DNA of 64,000 bases from Neomelitea salexigens DSM 19753 (GTDB lineage: Bacteria; Pseudomonadota; Gammaproteobacteria; Pseudomonadales; Spongiibacteraceae), in NCBI RefSeq assembly GCF_000422345.1, contig NZ_AULP01000001.1, positions 1 through 64,000 on the forward strand, given 5' to 3'. How positions within the stretch are numbered: the stretch's first letter is position 1; every line of letters starts with the position of its first letter. The notes beneath the pieces are model-generated. The model had not been told where the DNA came from. It made no database searches and was given only the letters and a program-made list of their open reading frames with translations. Shown piece by piece: positions 52,027 through 62,553 of this stretch. The position numbers and the translations under genes are program-made.

Positions 52027-52485
52027 CTACTGTTTTAGGCCGACGATCGCGTACAAGCCCTTAAAGCGCGCCGCGACTTCGCCGTTGACAATCACCTCTG
52101 AGCACAGCTCGATCTTGGCGCGACCGCGCTCCTCAAAGCGAGTAAAAAATCCCTGCCAATCGGCGTCCTCTGCGGGCAGCGAGCGCGCAACAATATCGCT
52201 GGGCACCGGCAGTAAGTATTCGATCTCCGCTTTGGCCACCACAATATCCGGGTCGAGGCCGCGCTCAACACAATGTAGATACACGCTACCCCAGCAAGCC
52301 ATCACTGCCACCACATAGATGCTGCCACCAAAGGCGGTTTGCTTATCGTTAATACTCGGCCCCAGCGGGGCGGTCAGCGTTAATGCGCCATCGGAATAGT
52401 CGCTAACAGAAAGCCGCATATGGCGCGCCGTGGGTAAGTGTTCGGCGATAAATTCACTCAGGCGGTGAGCGATAGGCTGCGACAT
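52027..52485 (-). CDS. Hotdog-fold thioesterase (YiiD C-terminal type)
   Basis: This is a 152-residue protein of the YiiD_C/4HBT-like group. Recognisable features are GPSINDKQTAFGGSIYVVAVMACWG, with the active-site Asn-Asp-x-x-x-Ala-Phe-Gly pattern, and the second strand IEYLLPVPSDI. Such proteins hydrolyse acyl-CoA or acyl-carrier thioesters. It is the last gene of the propionyl-CoA operon, two bases after meaB, and could release CoA from excess methylmalonyl-, propionyl- or related acyl-CoA; this role is an inference from context. Confidence 0.75.
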   Translation of the reverse strand: MSQPIAHRLSEFIAEHLPTARHMRLSVSDYSDGALTLTAPLGPSINDKQTAFGGSIYVVAVMACWGSVYLHCVERGLDPDIVVAKAEIEYLLPVPSDIVARSLPAEDADWQGFFTRFEERGRAKIELCSEVIVNGEVAARFKGLYAIVGLKQ

Positions 52486-52487
52486 GA

Positions 52488-53456
52488 TTACGCGTCCTCA
52501 AACAGCAGGTTTATTAGTTTTTGCGCCGCTAAAAATGGCGTGGTCTGTCCGTCGGTCACCTTTCTATTCAGTTCCGGCAGCAGCGCTTTAACAGACGGGT
52601 TTTCCTTGAGCTTAATATCCAGCATCTCGTGCAACAGTTTGTTCATCCACTCCTTGGCCTGGCGGGCACGCTTGTCGGCAAGCGCTCCGTTTTTTGTGGC
52701 GTCGACCTGGAAGTCGCTGATCATGCCCCACACCGCTTCGATATTCTCGTTCTTGATCGCCGAGCAGGTCATTACCTGTGGCGTCCAGAAGCTGCTGTGA
52801 CGGAGCAAATGCAGCGCACTTTGGTAATGACGGCGGGTTTGCGTTGCGAGGTTAATACTCTCTCCGTCGGCCTTGTTAATCACCAATGCATCGGCCAGCT
52901 CCATAATGCCTTTTTTGATGCCCTGCAGTTCATCACCGGCATTGGGCAGCATAAGCACCATAAAAAAGTCGACCATACTGGCCACTTCGTATTCCGACTG
53001 TCCGACACCCACGGTTTCGACCAAAATAACGTCGTAGCCAGCCGCCTCGCACAGCAACATGGTTTCGCGGGTTTTTAGCGCTACGCCACCCAGTGAGCCC
53101 TCGGAAGGCGACGGTCGAATGAAAGCGTCGCTGCTGCGCGACAACATTTCCATGCGGGTTTTATCACCCAGAATTGAGCCGCCCGCAATGGGCGAGCTCG
53201 GGTCGACCGCCAATACCGCGACACGCTTGCCCTGGCTGACCAAATACAGGCCGAACGCCTCGATGAACGTGGACTTGCCGACGCCGGGAATGCCGGTGAT
53301 ACCGATACGAATGCTGTTGCCGGTTTGCGGCAGCACCGCCTCTAAGAGCTCCTGCGCCTGCGCGCGGTGCTCGACTTTTTTGCTCTCTACCAAGGTGATG
53401 GCTTTGGCCAGTGCGCGTGAATTGCCCTTGGTTAACGCTTCTATATCAATAGTCAT
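52488..53456 (-). CDS. meaB: Methylmalonyl-CoA mutase-associated GTPase MeaB
   Basis: This is a 322-residue G3E-family GTPase (ArgK/MeaB). Walker A is GIPGVGKSTFIEAFG, followed by VLAVDPSSPIAGGSILGDKTRM and the switch VETVGVGQSE. The base-specificity motif is NKAD. MeaB gates cofactor loading and protects the B12-dependent mutase. I use the ATG at 53456 (MTIDIEALTKGN) with AGGG upstream; an open frame continues to 53498. It follows the mutase gene on the same strand. Confidence 0.92.
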   Translation of the reverse strand: MTIDIEALTKGNSRALAKAITLVESKKVEHRAQAQELLEAVLPQTGNSIRIGITGIPGVGKSTFIEAFGLYLVSQGKRVAVLAVDPSSPIAGGSILGDKTRMEMLSRSSDAFIRPSPSEGSLGGVALKTRETMLLCEAAGYDVILVETVGVGQSEYEVASMVDFFMVLMLPNAGDELQGIKKGIMELADALVINKADGESINLATQTRRHYQSALHLLRHSSFWTPQVMTCSAIKNENIEAVWGMISDFQVDATKNGALADKRARQAKEWMNKLLHEMLDIKLKENPSVKALLPELNRKVTDGQTTPFLAAQKLINLLFEDA

Positions 53457-53538
53457 AATCCCTGCCAATATAAAAACGGGAGGCCGGACCATCAGCAACG
53501 CTGAGCTCCGCCTCCCGCCTGCCGTTCTCTATGCGTGA

Positions 53539-55698
53539 TTAGCCTTTGTAGGCCTCATTGATCGCATCGAGTACATCACGTGCCGCCAAGGGAATCTTGG
53601 TACCGGGACCAAAAATACCTTTTACGCCAGCGTTATACAGGAAGTCGTAGTCAGGACGGGGAATAACGCCACCGGCGACAACAATAATGTCATCGGCGCC
53701 CGCCTTTTTCAGCTCGTCAATTAACTGGGGAACCAGCGTTTTGTGGCCGGCAGCCTGGGAAGAAACACCGACCACGTGCACGTCGTTTTCGACGGCCTGC
53801 TTAGCTACTTCTTCAGGTGTTGAGAACATCGGCGAAAGGTCGATATCAAACCCGACATCAGCAAAGGCCGTGGCGATCACTTTCGCGCCGCGGTCGTGAC
53901 CATCCTGACCCATTTTGCAGACAAGCATACGTGGGCGACGACCGTGTTTTTCAACAAACTGCTCGATGTCGCTGCTGATACCCTGCCAGTTCTCGTCGTC
54001 CTGATAGGCACTACCGTAGACACCTGAAACCGTTTGCGCCTGAGCATTAAAGCGACCGAATTCACGTTCCATAGCAAAGCTGATCTCCCCAACTGTTGCA
54101 CGCAGACGCGTTGCCTTCACGGCCAGATCCAGCAGGTTGCCTTCGCCGCTGCAGGCACATTGATAGATGGCTTCCAGCGCATCTTCAACGGCTTTTTCAT
54201 CGCGCTCAGCGCGAATACGAGCCAATGCATCGACCTGCGATTGGCGCACTTTTTCATTGTCGATGTCCAGTACCTCAACATCGTCTTCTTCAGACAAGGT
54301 GTACTTGTTCACCCCGACAATCACGTCTTCACCGCGGTCAATGCGCGCCTGTTTCTTCGCCGCCGACTCTTCGATGCGCAACTTCGGCATGCCGGTTTCA
54401 ATGGCCTTGGCCATACCGCCCTTTTCTTCAACTTCTGCAATCAGTTGGCGAGCGCGGTCGGCAATATCTTTGGTCAGCGACTCCATCATGTACGAGCCAC
54501 CCCAGGGATCGGCCACCTTGGTGATGCCAGTTTCTTCCTGGATGATCAGCTGAGTATTGCGCGCGATGCGTGATGAGAATTGCGTCGGCAAGGCGATCGC
54601 TTCATCCAGTGCATTGGTGTGCAACGATTGTGTGCCACCGAATACTGCCGCCATCGCTTCGATGGTGGTGCGAACGATGTTGTTGTACGGATCCTGCTCG
54701 GTGAGCGACCAGCCCGAGGTCTGGCTGTGCGTTCTGAGCATCTTAGAGCGCGGGTTCTTCGGCTCGAATTCAGAGACGATTTCTGCCCATAGCAGACGCG
54801 CGGCACGCATTTTGGCAATTTCCATGTAGAAATTCATGCCAATGCCCCAGAAGAAGGACAGGCGGCCGGCAAACTTATCGATGTCCAGGCCAGCGGCGAT
54901 CGCGGTGCGGATGTACTCTTTACCATCTGCCAGGGTGTAGGCCAGCTCCAGCGCGGCATCAGCACCGGCTTCCTGGATATGGTAGCCAGAAATGGAGATG
55001 GTATTAAACTTCGGCATGTTTTCCGAAGCATAGGCAATAATATCGCCGATGATCTTCATTGAGGGCGCGGGCGGGTAAATATAGGTGTTGCGCACCATGA
55101 ACTCTTTCAGAATGTCGTTCTGAATGGTGCCTGACAACATATCCTGACCAACGCCCTGCTCTTCGGCCGCCACAATGTAGCCCGCCAGCACGGGTAGTAC
55201 CGCACCGTTCATCGTCATCGATACAGAGACTTTGTCCAGTGGAATACCGTCGAACAGCACTTTCATGTCTTCGACAGAATCGATTGCAACACCGGCTTTA
55301 CCTACGTCGCCGGTCACACGGGGGTGATCCGAGTCGTAACCGCGGTGGGTAGCCAGGTCAAAGGCGACAGATACGCCCTGACCGCCGGCTGCCAGTGCTT
55401 TGCGGTAGAAAGCGTTAGATTCTTCAGCCGTTGAAAAGCCCGCATACTGACGTATTGTCCAGGGACGGCCGGCGTACATGGTTGGCTGTGGCCCGCGGAT
55501 AAAGGGCTCAACGCCTGGGAAGGTATTGGTATACGGCAGATCAGCAGTATCTTCTGCAGTGTACAGCGGTTTTACATCAATACCCTCTGGGGTATTCCAA
55601 ACCAAGTCATCCAATGACTTGTTGCTGCGTTCAAGCGATTTATTGGCAATGTTCTGCCATTCGTCCAACGAAATCTCTGGGGCTTTGTAATCGGCCAT
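53539..55698 (-). CDS. scpA: Methylmalonyl-CoA mutase (adenosylcobalamin-dependent)
   Basis: This is a 719-residue single-chain mutase. The catalytic TIM barrel starts at [31 protein letters not shown] (residues about 76-106). The C-terminal B12-binding domain has [11 protein letters not shown] with the cobalt-ligating His, then [12 protein letters not shown] and VVAGGVIP. It converts (R)-methylmalonyl-CoA to succinyl-CoA. The start at 55698 ([14 protein letters not shown]) is favoured over an in-frame ATG ten codons earlier. It lies between the epimerase and meaB genes in one operon. Confidence 0.95.
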   Translation of the reverse strand: MADYKAPEISLDEWQNIANKSLERSNKSLDDLVWNTPEGIDVKPLYTAEDTADLPYTNTFPGVEPFIRGPQPTMYAGRPWTIRQYAGFSTAEESNAFYRKALAAGGQGVSVAFDLATHRGYDSDHPRVTGDVGKAGVAIDSVEDMKVLFDGIPLDKVSVSMTMNGAVLPVLAGYIVAAEEQGVGQDMLSGTIQNDILKEFMVRNTYIYPPAPSMKIIGDIIAYASENMPKFNTISISGYHIQEAGADAALELAYTLADGKEYIRTAIAAGLDIDKFAGRLSFFWGIGMNFYMEIAKMRAARLLWAEIVSEFEPKNPRSKMLRTHSQTSGWSLTEQDPYNNIVRTTIEAMAAVFGGTQSLHTNALDEAIALPTQFSSRIARNTQLIIQEETGITKVADPWGGSYMMESLTKDIADRARQLIAEVEEKGGMAKAIETGMPKLRIEESAAKKQARIDRGEDVIVGVNKYTLSEEDDVEVLDIDNEKVRQSQVDALARIRAERDEKAVEDALEAIYQCACSGEGNLLDLAVKATRLRATVGEISFAMEREFGRFNAQAQTVSGVYGSAYQDDENWQGISSDIEQFVEKHGRRPRMLVCKMGQDGHDRGAKVIATAFADVGFDIDLSPMFSTPEEVAKQAVENDVHVVGVSSQAAGHKTLVPQLIDELKKAGADDIIVVAGGVIPRPDYDFLYNAGVKGIFGPGTKIPLAARDVLDAINEAYKG

Positions 55699-55764
55699 AT
55701 ACGAGTACCTGTCGTGTGTCAGTGCCACGCTGCTTCTGTGAGTAGCTATGGCGACTAGGAGTGA

Positions 55765-56175
55765 TTAGTGGTCGGCAGCGGGCTGATTGATTTCAATCAG
55801 GACGCCGTCGCAAGACTTGGGGTGGATAAAGATAACTTGGCAGCCATGCGCACCGGGTGACGGCGCATCTGACAAAAACTGGTAGCCCTTCTCTTTCAAA
55901 CGCGCGACATCGGCCTCGATGTCATCGCTGCGAAAGCACAGGTGGTGGATGCCGCCTGGCTTTTTCTCCAGGTACTTGGCGATAGGGCCTTCACCATTAA
56001 GCGGGTGAACGAGCTCAATACTGGTTGGGGGAAGTGGGAAAAACGCCGTCGAGGTCTTCGCGCTTTCAACATCTTCAGTGCCTTCAAAAGGCAAACCAAA
56101 GTCTTCCATGAAACGTTTGATGGCCTTTTCCAAATCCGGCACAGCGATGGCGATATGGTCTAGTGCAGTGATCAT
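55765..56175 (-). CDS. mce: Methylmalonyl-CoA epimerase
   Basis: This is a 136-residue glyoxalase-fold metalloenzyme. The start at 56175 (MITALDHIAIAVPDLEKA) is the family N-terminus; the frame is open 17 codons further up without similarity. Metal ligands are likely the His of LDHIAIAV, the His of GIHHLCFR and the Glu of VLIEINQ near the C-terminus. It interconverts the (S) and (R) forms of methylmalonyl-CoA, joining the carboxylase product to the mutase. Confidence 0.93.
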   Translation of the reverse strand: MITALDHIAIAVPDLEKAIKRFMEDFGLPFEGTEDVESAKTSTAFFPLPPTSIELVHPLNGEGPIAKYLEKKPGGIHHLCFRSDDIEADVARLKEKGYQFLSDAPSPGAHGCQVIFIHPKSCDGVLIEINQPAADH

Positions 56176-56251
56176 AAATACTCCGAATACGTCAGGGCAA
56201 ACCGGCGCGGGGCTTAGCTGCCCCACACCGGTCGCCGTCGATTAGACGAGC

Positions 56252-59092
56252 TTAAGCAATGTGTTTAAGAAAACCATCGGTCGCAGCGCGACGCTCGGCA
56301 GCAATCTGCTCAGGGGTTACCACTTCGATCTTCTCGTCGGGGTTCACTTTGAACAGGGGTTGCCCCTTCTTAATAATCACACCATCGCCGTCGATCAACA
56401 CCTTCTCGATGGTACCCGAGAACGGTGCAACGACTTTGTTGAACATTTTCATTACTTCAACAATGTAGAGCGTGTCGCCGGCTTCGAAGTGATCACCTTC
56501 GTTGACGAATACGTCCATACCCGGCGCTTCGCGCGGGTAGAACATGCCGCCGCTGGCAGCGAGGATTTCGTCTGACTTGGCCACCGGCGGTGGTACCAGC
56601 ACCTTCGCCATGCGCTTTTGCAGTGCGTCATCGGTGAGACGCTCGGGAATATCAATGCTCAAGTCCGGCTGTACTGCCAAGTCAAAGAACCCGGTGGTTG
56701 AGGCAATGTGCGCAAGAATGGCTAATAGCTCCGTTCCCGCCATGTAACCGGCGTGAGCGCTGCGTACTGATGCCCATTCTTCGCTGCTAATACCCTGTGG
56801 CGCATCACCCGCGATAGCTTGCTCAATGGCGGTGAAGTCCTGTGTCGCCAACTTCTCTTCCAAGGCCTTGTAGAAGCTAACAGCGTCACTGAGGATCTCT
56901 GCATCGTGATCCCAGATCATGTAACGCGCGGGCTTGCCCGTTTCATAATCCATGTTCAAGTAGTGATACAGACGATCGAGCAGAAGAATTGGGTTTTCCA
57001 GCCACTGCACGCCGTTGTCGGTCATTTGCAGCGCTTTCTTGTTGATGCTCAGCCAGCCCGACATGTAGTGAGGCTCTGCGAACAGGCGCTCCAGCGGGCG
57101 TGTAAACAGCAGCTTTTTGGCATCGAGCACAGCCGCCCACTCCGCGGCCTGATCGCTGTTCTCGTCCAGATAACGCTGGCGAATTTCACCGTAGGCGTAA
57201 TCCAGGTCGAGCTGATTCGCTTGCTCCTTGAGCAAACCAACCAGGGTCAGATACGGCACGATGAACCGGGTGCTTGGGCGAGCATTGATGCCGTTGCCGA
57301 TAAACCAATGCACCAAGCCGTAGTGGAACTCCAGGTTGGTCGCCAGATCCTTGCCGCGCAGCTCAGTGCGACGCAGAATCTCCGCCAGGCGCTGGTAGCT
57401 GTCCATCCGGGTTTCACCGGTGGTGAGCAGCAGTGCAATGTTTGAGTCGTACGCACCAGCGAGGTGGTACTTCATAAACACGTCGGTATCCGGGTTGTGG
57501 GTGGAAATACCCTGGTCATCGCGAATCTCACCGGGAATCGCGTTTGACCAGTTTTCGATAATGCCGCCCGCGTGGGGTTGAAGCGCTTGGTTGGTCGCGT
57601 TCATACGCGCTTCCACCGAGGTTTTTTCACGCACAATGCGCTCTGGCTTGGGCAGGCGCTTACCGTGACGGGCCAACAGCGCCATCACTTCGACCAAGCT
57701 TTCAACAATGAAGAAGTCGCTGGGGTCGTCCGGGTTGGTGAACTTAAGCTTGTAGCACAGCTCAGTAACACGGTGCTCAACCTGAATACGCGTATTCATC
57801 TCCATGAAATAGTGCGCTTCACCGTCGACGATACACTCAAAGGTGCCGACAGAGTCGAGTTTTACCGCTTGGCCGAAGATGGCGCCCTCTTCTTCCATTT
57901 TTTGAAGAATGACCAGATCTTTCTTCAGTTGAGCCAGCTCGCCCTCTTTGCCCTCGGCTTCAGCGACGGCGATGGCGGCAACCAGCTCTTCCTCGGTCAC
58001 CGACACCTCGAGCAACTTTTGCTCGTGCATCTGCAATGAGCAGTCGCGACCACCCATCGTCATGCACCACTCACCGTTACCCACCACCTGGATTTCCTGG
58101 TGGCGAGTGGTATCGATGTTCATTTCAATCAATACGTTTTTGTTGTCGCCAACACCGTTGGTTTTCAGCTCAATCAAGCACTCGAGCACCAATGAGGGGA
58201 CATTTTCAGCCGCTTTTTCAACCTTTTCTTCGAGGCTGGCGCCTTCGTAAGAATTGGCCGATTGCAGGATACGCTGACCTTTACCACCGCCACCGGCAAT
58301 GGCTTTCAGGCGGAAGCGGTTGTTGGGCTTTTCAGCCAACATGCGCTTGGCTTCAACCTGCAGGGCTGCGCCGATGTCGGCGGCATCGATAATATCGATA
58401 CCCGCTTCATAGGACGCCGCGAGCAACGCCAGGGCTTTTTCTTCATCGTCTTTGCAGCTAGCGAAGTCGACATTGAGATTATTGTCTTTTGCGCAGGCTT
58501 CGAGGCCATCTTTGCCGTATTTGGCAAACAGCGCCAGACTAGTGGCGTTATTCACACCCGGCGTAACCGATACACCAGTCTCCAGCGCGGTGCGCTTAGC
58601 CTGGTCCTTCATACCCGCCGATTTCTGCGTGAATGAACAAGGGCCAATGAAGTTCAGGCCGGCCTTCTCCATCGCTTCGACCATGTCGGCATCTTCCGAC
58701 ATAAAGCCATAGCCCGCGAAGATGGCGTTGTAGCCATTGTCGTGGGCAATGCGAATGATCTGCTGGATGCGCTTGTTGCGTTCTTCTTTGGTGGCACCGG
58801 TGTAATCCGGCACACGGTGCACACGATCGGGGTCGGTCAGTGTGCGCAGTTCTGGCGCCAGGGCATTGGTATAGGTGATCGAGTCTTTCTCGGACAGCAA
58901 AATGCCGTAGCCGTTAATGCCCATTTCGTCGAAAACATCCATCGCTTCTTTACGGATGGGGCCGCGACAAATAATCAATGGTTTCAAGTCTTTACAAGAA
59001 AAACTTCTCACCCATTCTGAGTTAGATTTAGCCAGCTGACGGTCTTTGTGGATCAGCGGGTTGTTCAGGTAGTAATTATTGCTTGTCTGCAC
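56252..59092 (-). CDS. Acyl-CoA (probably propionyl-CoA) carboxylase alpha subunit, unusually long
   Basis: This is a 946-residue biotin carboxylase with a biotin carrier domain. The ATP-grasp core has the glycine-rich loop AGGGGKGQRI (about 265-275) and the active-site strand MEMNTRIQVEHRVTE. The biotinyl Lys is Lys882 in EVMKMFN. Typical propionyl-CoA carboxylase alpha chains have about 660 residues; here an extended segment of roughly 300 residues (about 540-830) and a 64-residue tail after the biotin Lys are unusual. The N-terminus (PLIICRGPIRKEAMDVF) is also preceded by about 35 extra residues. The partner beta subunit is encoded 52 bases upstream. The substrate is inferred from the neighbouring epimerase and mutase. 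Confidence 0.85.
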   Translation of the reverse strand: MQTSNNYYLNNPLIHKDRQLAKSNSEWVRSFSCKDLKPLIICRGPIRKEAMDVFDEMGINGYGILLSEKDSITYTNALAPELRTLTDPDRVHRVPDYTGATKEERNKRIQQIIRIAHDNGYNAIFAGYGFMSEDADMVEAMEKAGLNFIGPCSFTQKSAGMKDQAKRTALETGVSVTPGVNNATSLALFAKYGKDGLEACAKDNNLNVDFASCKDDEEKALALLAASYEAGIDIIDAADIGAALQVEAKRMLAEKPNNRFRLKAIAGGGGKGQRILQSANSYEGASLEEKVEKAAENVPSLVLECLIELKTNGVGDNKNVLIEMNIDTTRHQEIQVVGNGEWCMTMGGRDCSLQMHEQKLLEVSVTEEELVAAIAVAEAEGKEGELAQLKKDLVILQKMEEEGAIFGQAVKLDSVGTFECIVDGEAHYFMEMNTRIQVEHRVTELCYKLKFTNPDDPSDFFIVESLVEVMALLARHGKRLPKPERIVREKTSVEARMNATNQALQPHAGGIIENWSNAIPGEIRDDQGISTHNPDTDVFMKYHLAGAYDSNIALLLTTGETRMDSYQRLAEILRRTELRGKDLATNLEFHYGLVHWFIGNGINARPSTRFIVPYLTLVGLLKEQANQLDLDYAYGEIRQRYLDENSDQAAEWAAVLDAKKLLFTRPLERLFAEPHYMSGWLSINKKALQMTDNGVQWLENPILLLDRLYHYLNMDYETGKPARYMIWDHDAEILSDAVSFYKALEEKLATQDFTAIEQAIAGDAPQGISSEEWASVRSAHAGYMAGTELLAILAHIASTTGFFDLAVQPDLSIDIPERLTDDALQKRMAKVLVPPPVAKSDEILAASGGMFYPREAPGMDVFVNEGDHFEAGDTLYIVEVMKMFNKVVAPFSGTIEKVLIDGDGVIIKKGQPLFKVNPDEKIEVVTPEQIAAERRAATDGFLKHIA

Positions 59093-59144
59093 GTTGATAA
59101 CCTCTTAAGCGAATCGTCTAGTAGTTGTTGTCGAGCAAGGCTGC

Positions 59145-60878
59145 TTAGTGGAACTCGCGCTGAGGGCCGGACATCGGCTCAGGCGTGTACGCTTTCAAGT
59201 GCAGCTCCAATTGCTCGCCCAGGACTTTTCGCAGGTCCGCAGGCATGACGATCTGGGAAATCGATCCCAGGCTCAGTGCTTCGTTGGGGTTCATCAGTTC
59301 TTTTTCGTAGCGTTGGGTTAACAGCGCTTCTTCTTGCTTTTGCCACTCGGCAACTGCCGCTTCAGCTCGGCTGCGCGCCTCGCCCTCGGCCATGCCAGCG
59401 GCAATATTCTGCTGGGTTGCCTCGGCGATGCGAGACTTGATTGAACCACGGATTTTGCGCACTTCATCCTTATAAACGTACTCAACCCCGGCAGGCCCCA
59501 TTACGGCCAGGCGAGTGGTTGGCAACGCGCAGACGAAATCCGCACCCGTTGGATAGTTGTTGAAGGAGGCGTATGCGCCGCCGAAGGCGTTGCGCACAAT
59601 CATCAGGAAGCGCGGTGTGCGCAGGTCGATAATCGCGTCGAGCATGGCGCGTCCGGCTTGAACAATACCACCCGTTTCCTGGTCGCGACCGGGCAGGAAG
59701 CCGGTGGTGTCTTCCATAAAGATCACCGGAATGTTGTAGACATTACAGAAGCGGATGAAACGCGCGTTTTTGTAGGCGGCGTCTATATCGATCTGACCCG
59801 ATGACACGGCTGAGTTGTTGGCGACAAAGCCGACAACATTCCCGCCGATACGGCCGAGCGCACAAATGGTGTTACGAGCGCGCTCTGGCTGAATTTCAAA
59901 ATAGTCGCCGTGATCGCACATCTGTTGAATGATAATGCTGATATCAAAGGGCGTGTTGAAACCGGTTGGGCTGTTAAAGGCCTTCTTCAGCAGCAGGTCG
60001 ATATCCCAGGTTTTGCGATTCAGTGGGTCAGACGTTGGCTGGAAGGGAGGCTTAGACGATGCGTTGTCTGGCAGGTAGTTCAGCAGCTCTTTAACTTTGC
60101 GCAGCGCTGCAACTTCATCGGGCACAACAAAGTCTGTAACGCCAGACTGGCTGTGAACACTGGGGCCACCGAGTTCATCGGCGGTTACGTCTTCACCCAG
60201 TACCGACTTAACAACACCTGGGCCAGTCAGGCCAAAGAAGGTGTCGTTGGGCTGAATAACAAATGAGCCCTGACGCGGCAGATAAGCACCGCCACCGGCG
60301 TTATAGCCGAACATGCACATAATCGAAGGCACCACACCGTTGATCTTACGCAGTGCCGTAAAGGCCTCGGCATAACCGTCAAGGCCGCCGACACCCGCGG
60401 GAATGTACGCCCCCGCAGAGTCGTTCATGCCGACCAGGGGAATACCCAGTTTACCGGCTAGCTGGAAAAGATTGGCCAGCTTGGTGCCGTTGGTGGCATC
60501 CATGGAACCCGCGCGAACGGTGAAGTCGTGGCCGTACATCGCGACATCGCGACCGTTAACCTTAACAATGGCGGTTACCAGTGAGGCTCCATCGAGGTTT
60601 TTACCCCAGTTTTGGTAGAGCACCTTTGGCTCACTGCCATCGTCCGCAAGCACCTGGATACGTTCCCAGATAGTCATGCGTTTCTTTTCGTGTTGCTTTT
60701 GAACGCCTTTAATTCCCGCAGCCTTCATTGGGCGCTGCTGCAAGTCGTAACCTGCTTGAAGCGCAGCTTCATAGAGGCCCGGATCGTAGTCAATTTGACC
60801 GGGCACAGTGAATTCCAGCTCGGATTTCTGCGCGAATGGATTATTCAGCGAGGGAGTCAATTGCTCTTTTTTACTCAT
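59145..60878 (-). CDS. Acyl-CoA (probably propionyl-CoA) carboxylase beta subunit, carboxyltransferase
   Basis: This is a 577-residue crotonase-fold carboxyltransferase. Start [13 protein letters not shown] at 60878 is chosen; an open frame reaches 61028 but the extra 50 residues look non-coding. Features are [38 protein letters not shown] in the first half and [29 protein letters not shown] in the second, the acyl-CoA and carboxybiotin sites. It resembles the glutaconyl-/propionyl-CoA carboxyltransferase group. It is the first gene of the six-gene minus-strand operon. Confidence 0.88.
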   Translation of the reverse strand: MSKKEQLTPSLNNPFAQKSELEFTVPGQIDYDPGLYEAALQAGYDLQQRPMKAAGIKGVQKQHEKKRMTIWERIQVLADDGSEPKVLYQNWGKNLDGASLVTAIVKVNGRDVAMYGHDFTVRAGSMDATNGTKLANLFQLAGKLGIPLVGMNDSAGAYIPAGVGGLDGYAEAFTALRKINGVVPSIMCMFGYNAGGGAYLPRQGSFVIQPNDTFFGLTGPGVVKSVLGEDVTADELGGPSVHSQSGVTDFVVPDEVAALRKVKELLNYLPDNASSKPPFQPTSDPLNRKTWDIDLLLKKAFNSPTGFNTPFDISIIIQQMCDHGDYFEIQPERARNTICALGRIGGNVVGFVANNSAVSSGQIDIDAAYKNARFIRFCNVYNIPVIFMEDTTGFLPGRDQETGGIVQAGRAMLDAIIDLRTPRFLMIVRNAFGGAYASFNNYPTGADFVCALPTTRLAVMGPAGVEYVYKDEVRKIRGSIKSRIAEATQQNIAAGMAEGEARSRAEAAVAEWQKQEEALLTQRYEKELMNPNEALSLGSISQIVMPADLRKVLGEQLELHLKAYTPEPMSGPQREFH

Positions 60879-61212
60879 GCCTGTCAGTCCCAGATGCAAT
60901 ATTGTTTTGTTTCCGCACCCGCATACAGGCTGAAGTAATCCACAGCCACTGAATTTCAGGCTGCCTAGATTCCTGCCAACTGGCATGTGAGCGACGGATG
61001 ATTGAGAACGTGCCGTTCTAGGTGTCATTCCAACGACGGCTTATTTGATTCTCAAAGCGGCGGCTAACATTACTTTAGGGCGGTGGCGCTGTCAATCTGA
61101 TATGGGTGACCATACCGATCACTATCGGTGACAAAATGCTAGATTTTTCATAGGCCTAGCACGTACAATCGGTCTTTGCCAACCCGCTTTCAAGAGCACT
61201 ATCGCCGCAGCA
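60879..61212. other. Divergent promoter region between the carboxylase operon and pabB
   Basis: No gene is seen. The notable feature is the inverted repeat ACCGAT/ATCGGT (61114-61119 and 61124-61129, spacer CACT), overlapped by a direct repeat of GGTGAC. It could be an operator for either operon. No B12 riboswitch pattern was recognised. Confidence 0.5.
61114..61129. promoter_or_regulatory. Candidate operator
   Basis: Six-base perfect inverted arms ACCGAT and ATCGGT around CACT, inside the tandem GGTGAC context at 61106-61131. The size suits a TetR-, GntR- or LacI-like dimer. No such regulator gene is adjacent. Confidence 0.35.
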
Positions 61213-62547
61213 ATGCCCAACCTCCAACGCCGTCCTTTAGCCTATTTTGCAGACAGCAGCCGCTACTTCGAGGCTGTGGCGTCGGCGCCGAATCCAGTGT
61301 TTATCGATTCGGGAAAGCCCCATAGCGACCGCGGCCGCTACAGCATCATTAGTGCCGATCCCACCACTATAATCAGCATTGCGCCACGTGATAACACGAC
61401 TATCGGTGTATTGCTTTCACAGGCGGAGGCCGCTATAGAGCAAGCCGTTGCCGGCATGCACAGCGCCGACGATTTGCCCTTCTGCGGCGGGGCGATTGGC
61501 TGTATCAACTATGAGCTTGGCGAGGCCAGGGATATACACCTCTCCCCCTCAGCTGAACTGCCGCTGCTGCACGTTGGCATTTACGACTGGGCAATTATTG
61601 TCGACCACCACACGCAGTGCGCAGAGCTGGTGTTACAGCCTGACTGCCAAAGCAAGATAGCGCGCCAGCTGTCGTCATCGGCCCTCGAGCACGCCGTCAA
61701 CGACGCCACATTTATGCTAACTGCGCCATTTCATAGCCATCTGGACTGGCCGGACTACGCTCGCTGCTTCGAGGCGATTCAGCGCTATATCCTCGACGGT
61801 GATTGCTACCAGATCAATCTCACTCGCCAGTTTAGCGCGCCCTACTCAGGCTCCCCGTGGCAGGCGTATAAACGCATGAGAAAGGTCGCCGCAGCGCCCT
61901 TCTCCGCCTATCTCGATTTAGGGGAATGCCAGCTGTTATCCCTTTCCCCCGAGCGTTTTATTGAAATCGATAAGGGCAGCATGCTAACCCAGCCCATCAA
62001 AGGGACCGCGCCACGATCCCCTGACCCGGTAACGGACAAGGCGAATGCCGAGGCCCTGGAGGCCAGCGAAAAAAATCGCGCGGAAAATGTGATGATCGTT
62101 GACCTGCTACGCAATGATCTGGGTAAAAACAGCACAGCGGGCAGTGTGCAGGTCGAGCGTTTGCTTGAGCTGCAAAGCTTTAACACGGTTCATCACTTGG
62201 TAAGCACCATTCGCAGTACGCTAAAACCCGAGATCACCGCGCTTCGGGCGCTATTGGATTGCTTTCCGGGTGGCTCCATCACCGGCGCGCCAAAACGACG
62301 GGCGATGGAGATTATCGCCGAGCTTGAACCAAACCGACGATCGCTGTACTGCGGAAGCGTGTTCTATTTGTCGGCAAGTGGGCGGCTGGACAGCTCGATT
62401 ACCATTCGAAGCTTTGTTTGCCACAACGGGCAGATTCGCGGCTGGGCCGGCGGCGGCATTGTTGCCGATTCTAAGGCAAAGATGGAATTTGTCGAAACGG
62501 AAGAGAAGCTCGGCAAGCTCATGGCGGTGCTTGCCGAGCCTGAGTAG
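61213..62547 (+). CDS. pabB: Aminodeoxychorismate synthase component I
   Basis: This is a 444-residue chorismate-binding enzyme for p-aminobenzoate and folate synthesis. The chorismate site includes the PIKGTAPRS motif (PIKGT with the catalytic Lys), GGSITGAPKRRAMEII and the C-terminal GWAGGGIVADSK. PIKGT rather than PIAGT distinguishes PabB from TrpE. It ends seven bases from the convergent thrH. Confidence 0.92.
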   Translation: MPNLQRRPLAYFADSSRYFEAVASAPNPVFIDSGKPHSDRGRYSIISADPTTIISIAPRDNTTIGVLLSQAEAAIEQAVAGMHSADDLPFCGGAIGCINYELGEARDIHLSPSAELPLLHVGIYDWAIIVDHHTQCAELVLQPDCQSKIARQLSSSALEHAVNDATFMLTAPFHSHLDWPDYARCFEAIQRYILDGDCYQINLTRQFSAPYSGSPWQAYKRMRKVAAAPFSAYLDLGECQLLSLSPERFIEIDKGSMLTQPIKGTAPRSPDPVTDKANAEALEASEKNRAENVMIVDLLRNDLGKNSTAGSVQVERLLELQSFNTVHHLVSTIRSTLKPEITALRALLDCFPGGSITGAPKRRAMEIIAELEPNRRSLYCGSVFYLSASGRLDSSITIRSFVCHNGQIRGWAGGGIVADSKAKMEFVETEEKLGKLMAVLAEPE

Positions 62548-62553
62548 CGCTCG

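Noticed and set aside
60879-61028. 50-residue extension of the carboxylase beta subunit
   Set aside because: The extra residues are Cys/Gly-rich with no family match; MSKKEQ at 60878 is a better start.
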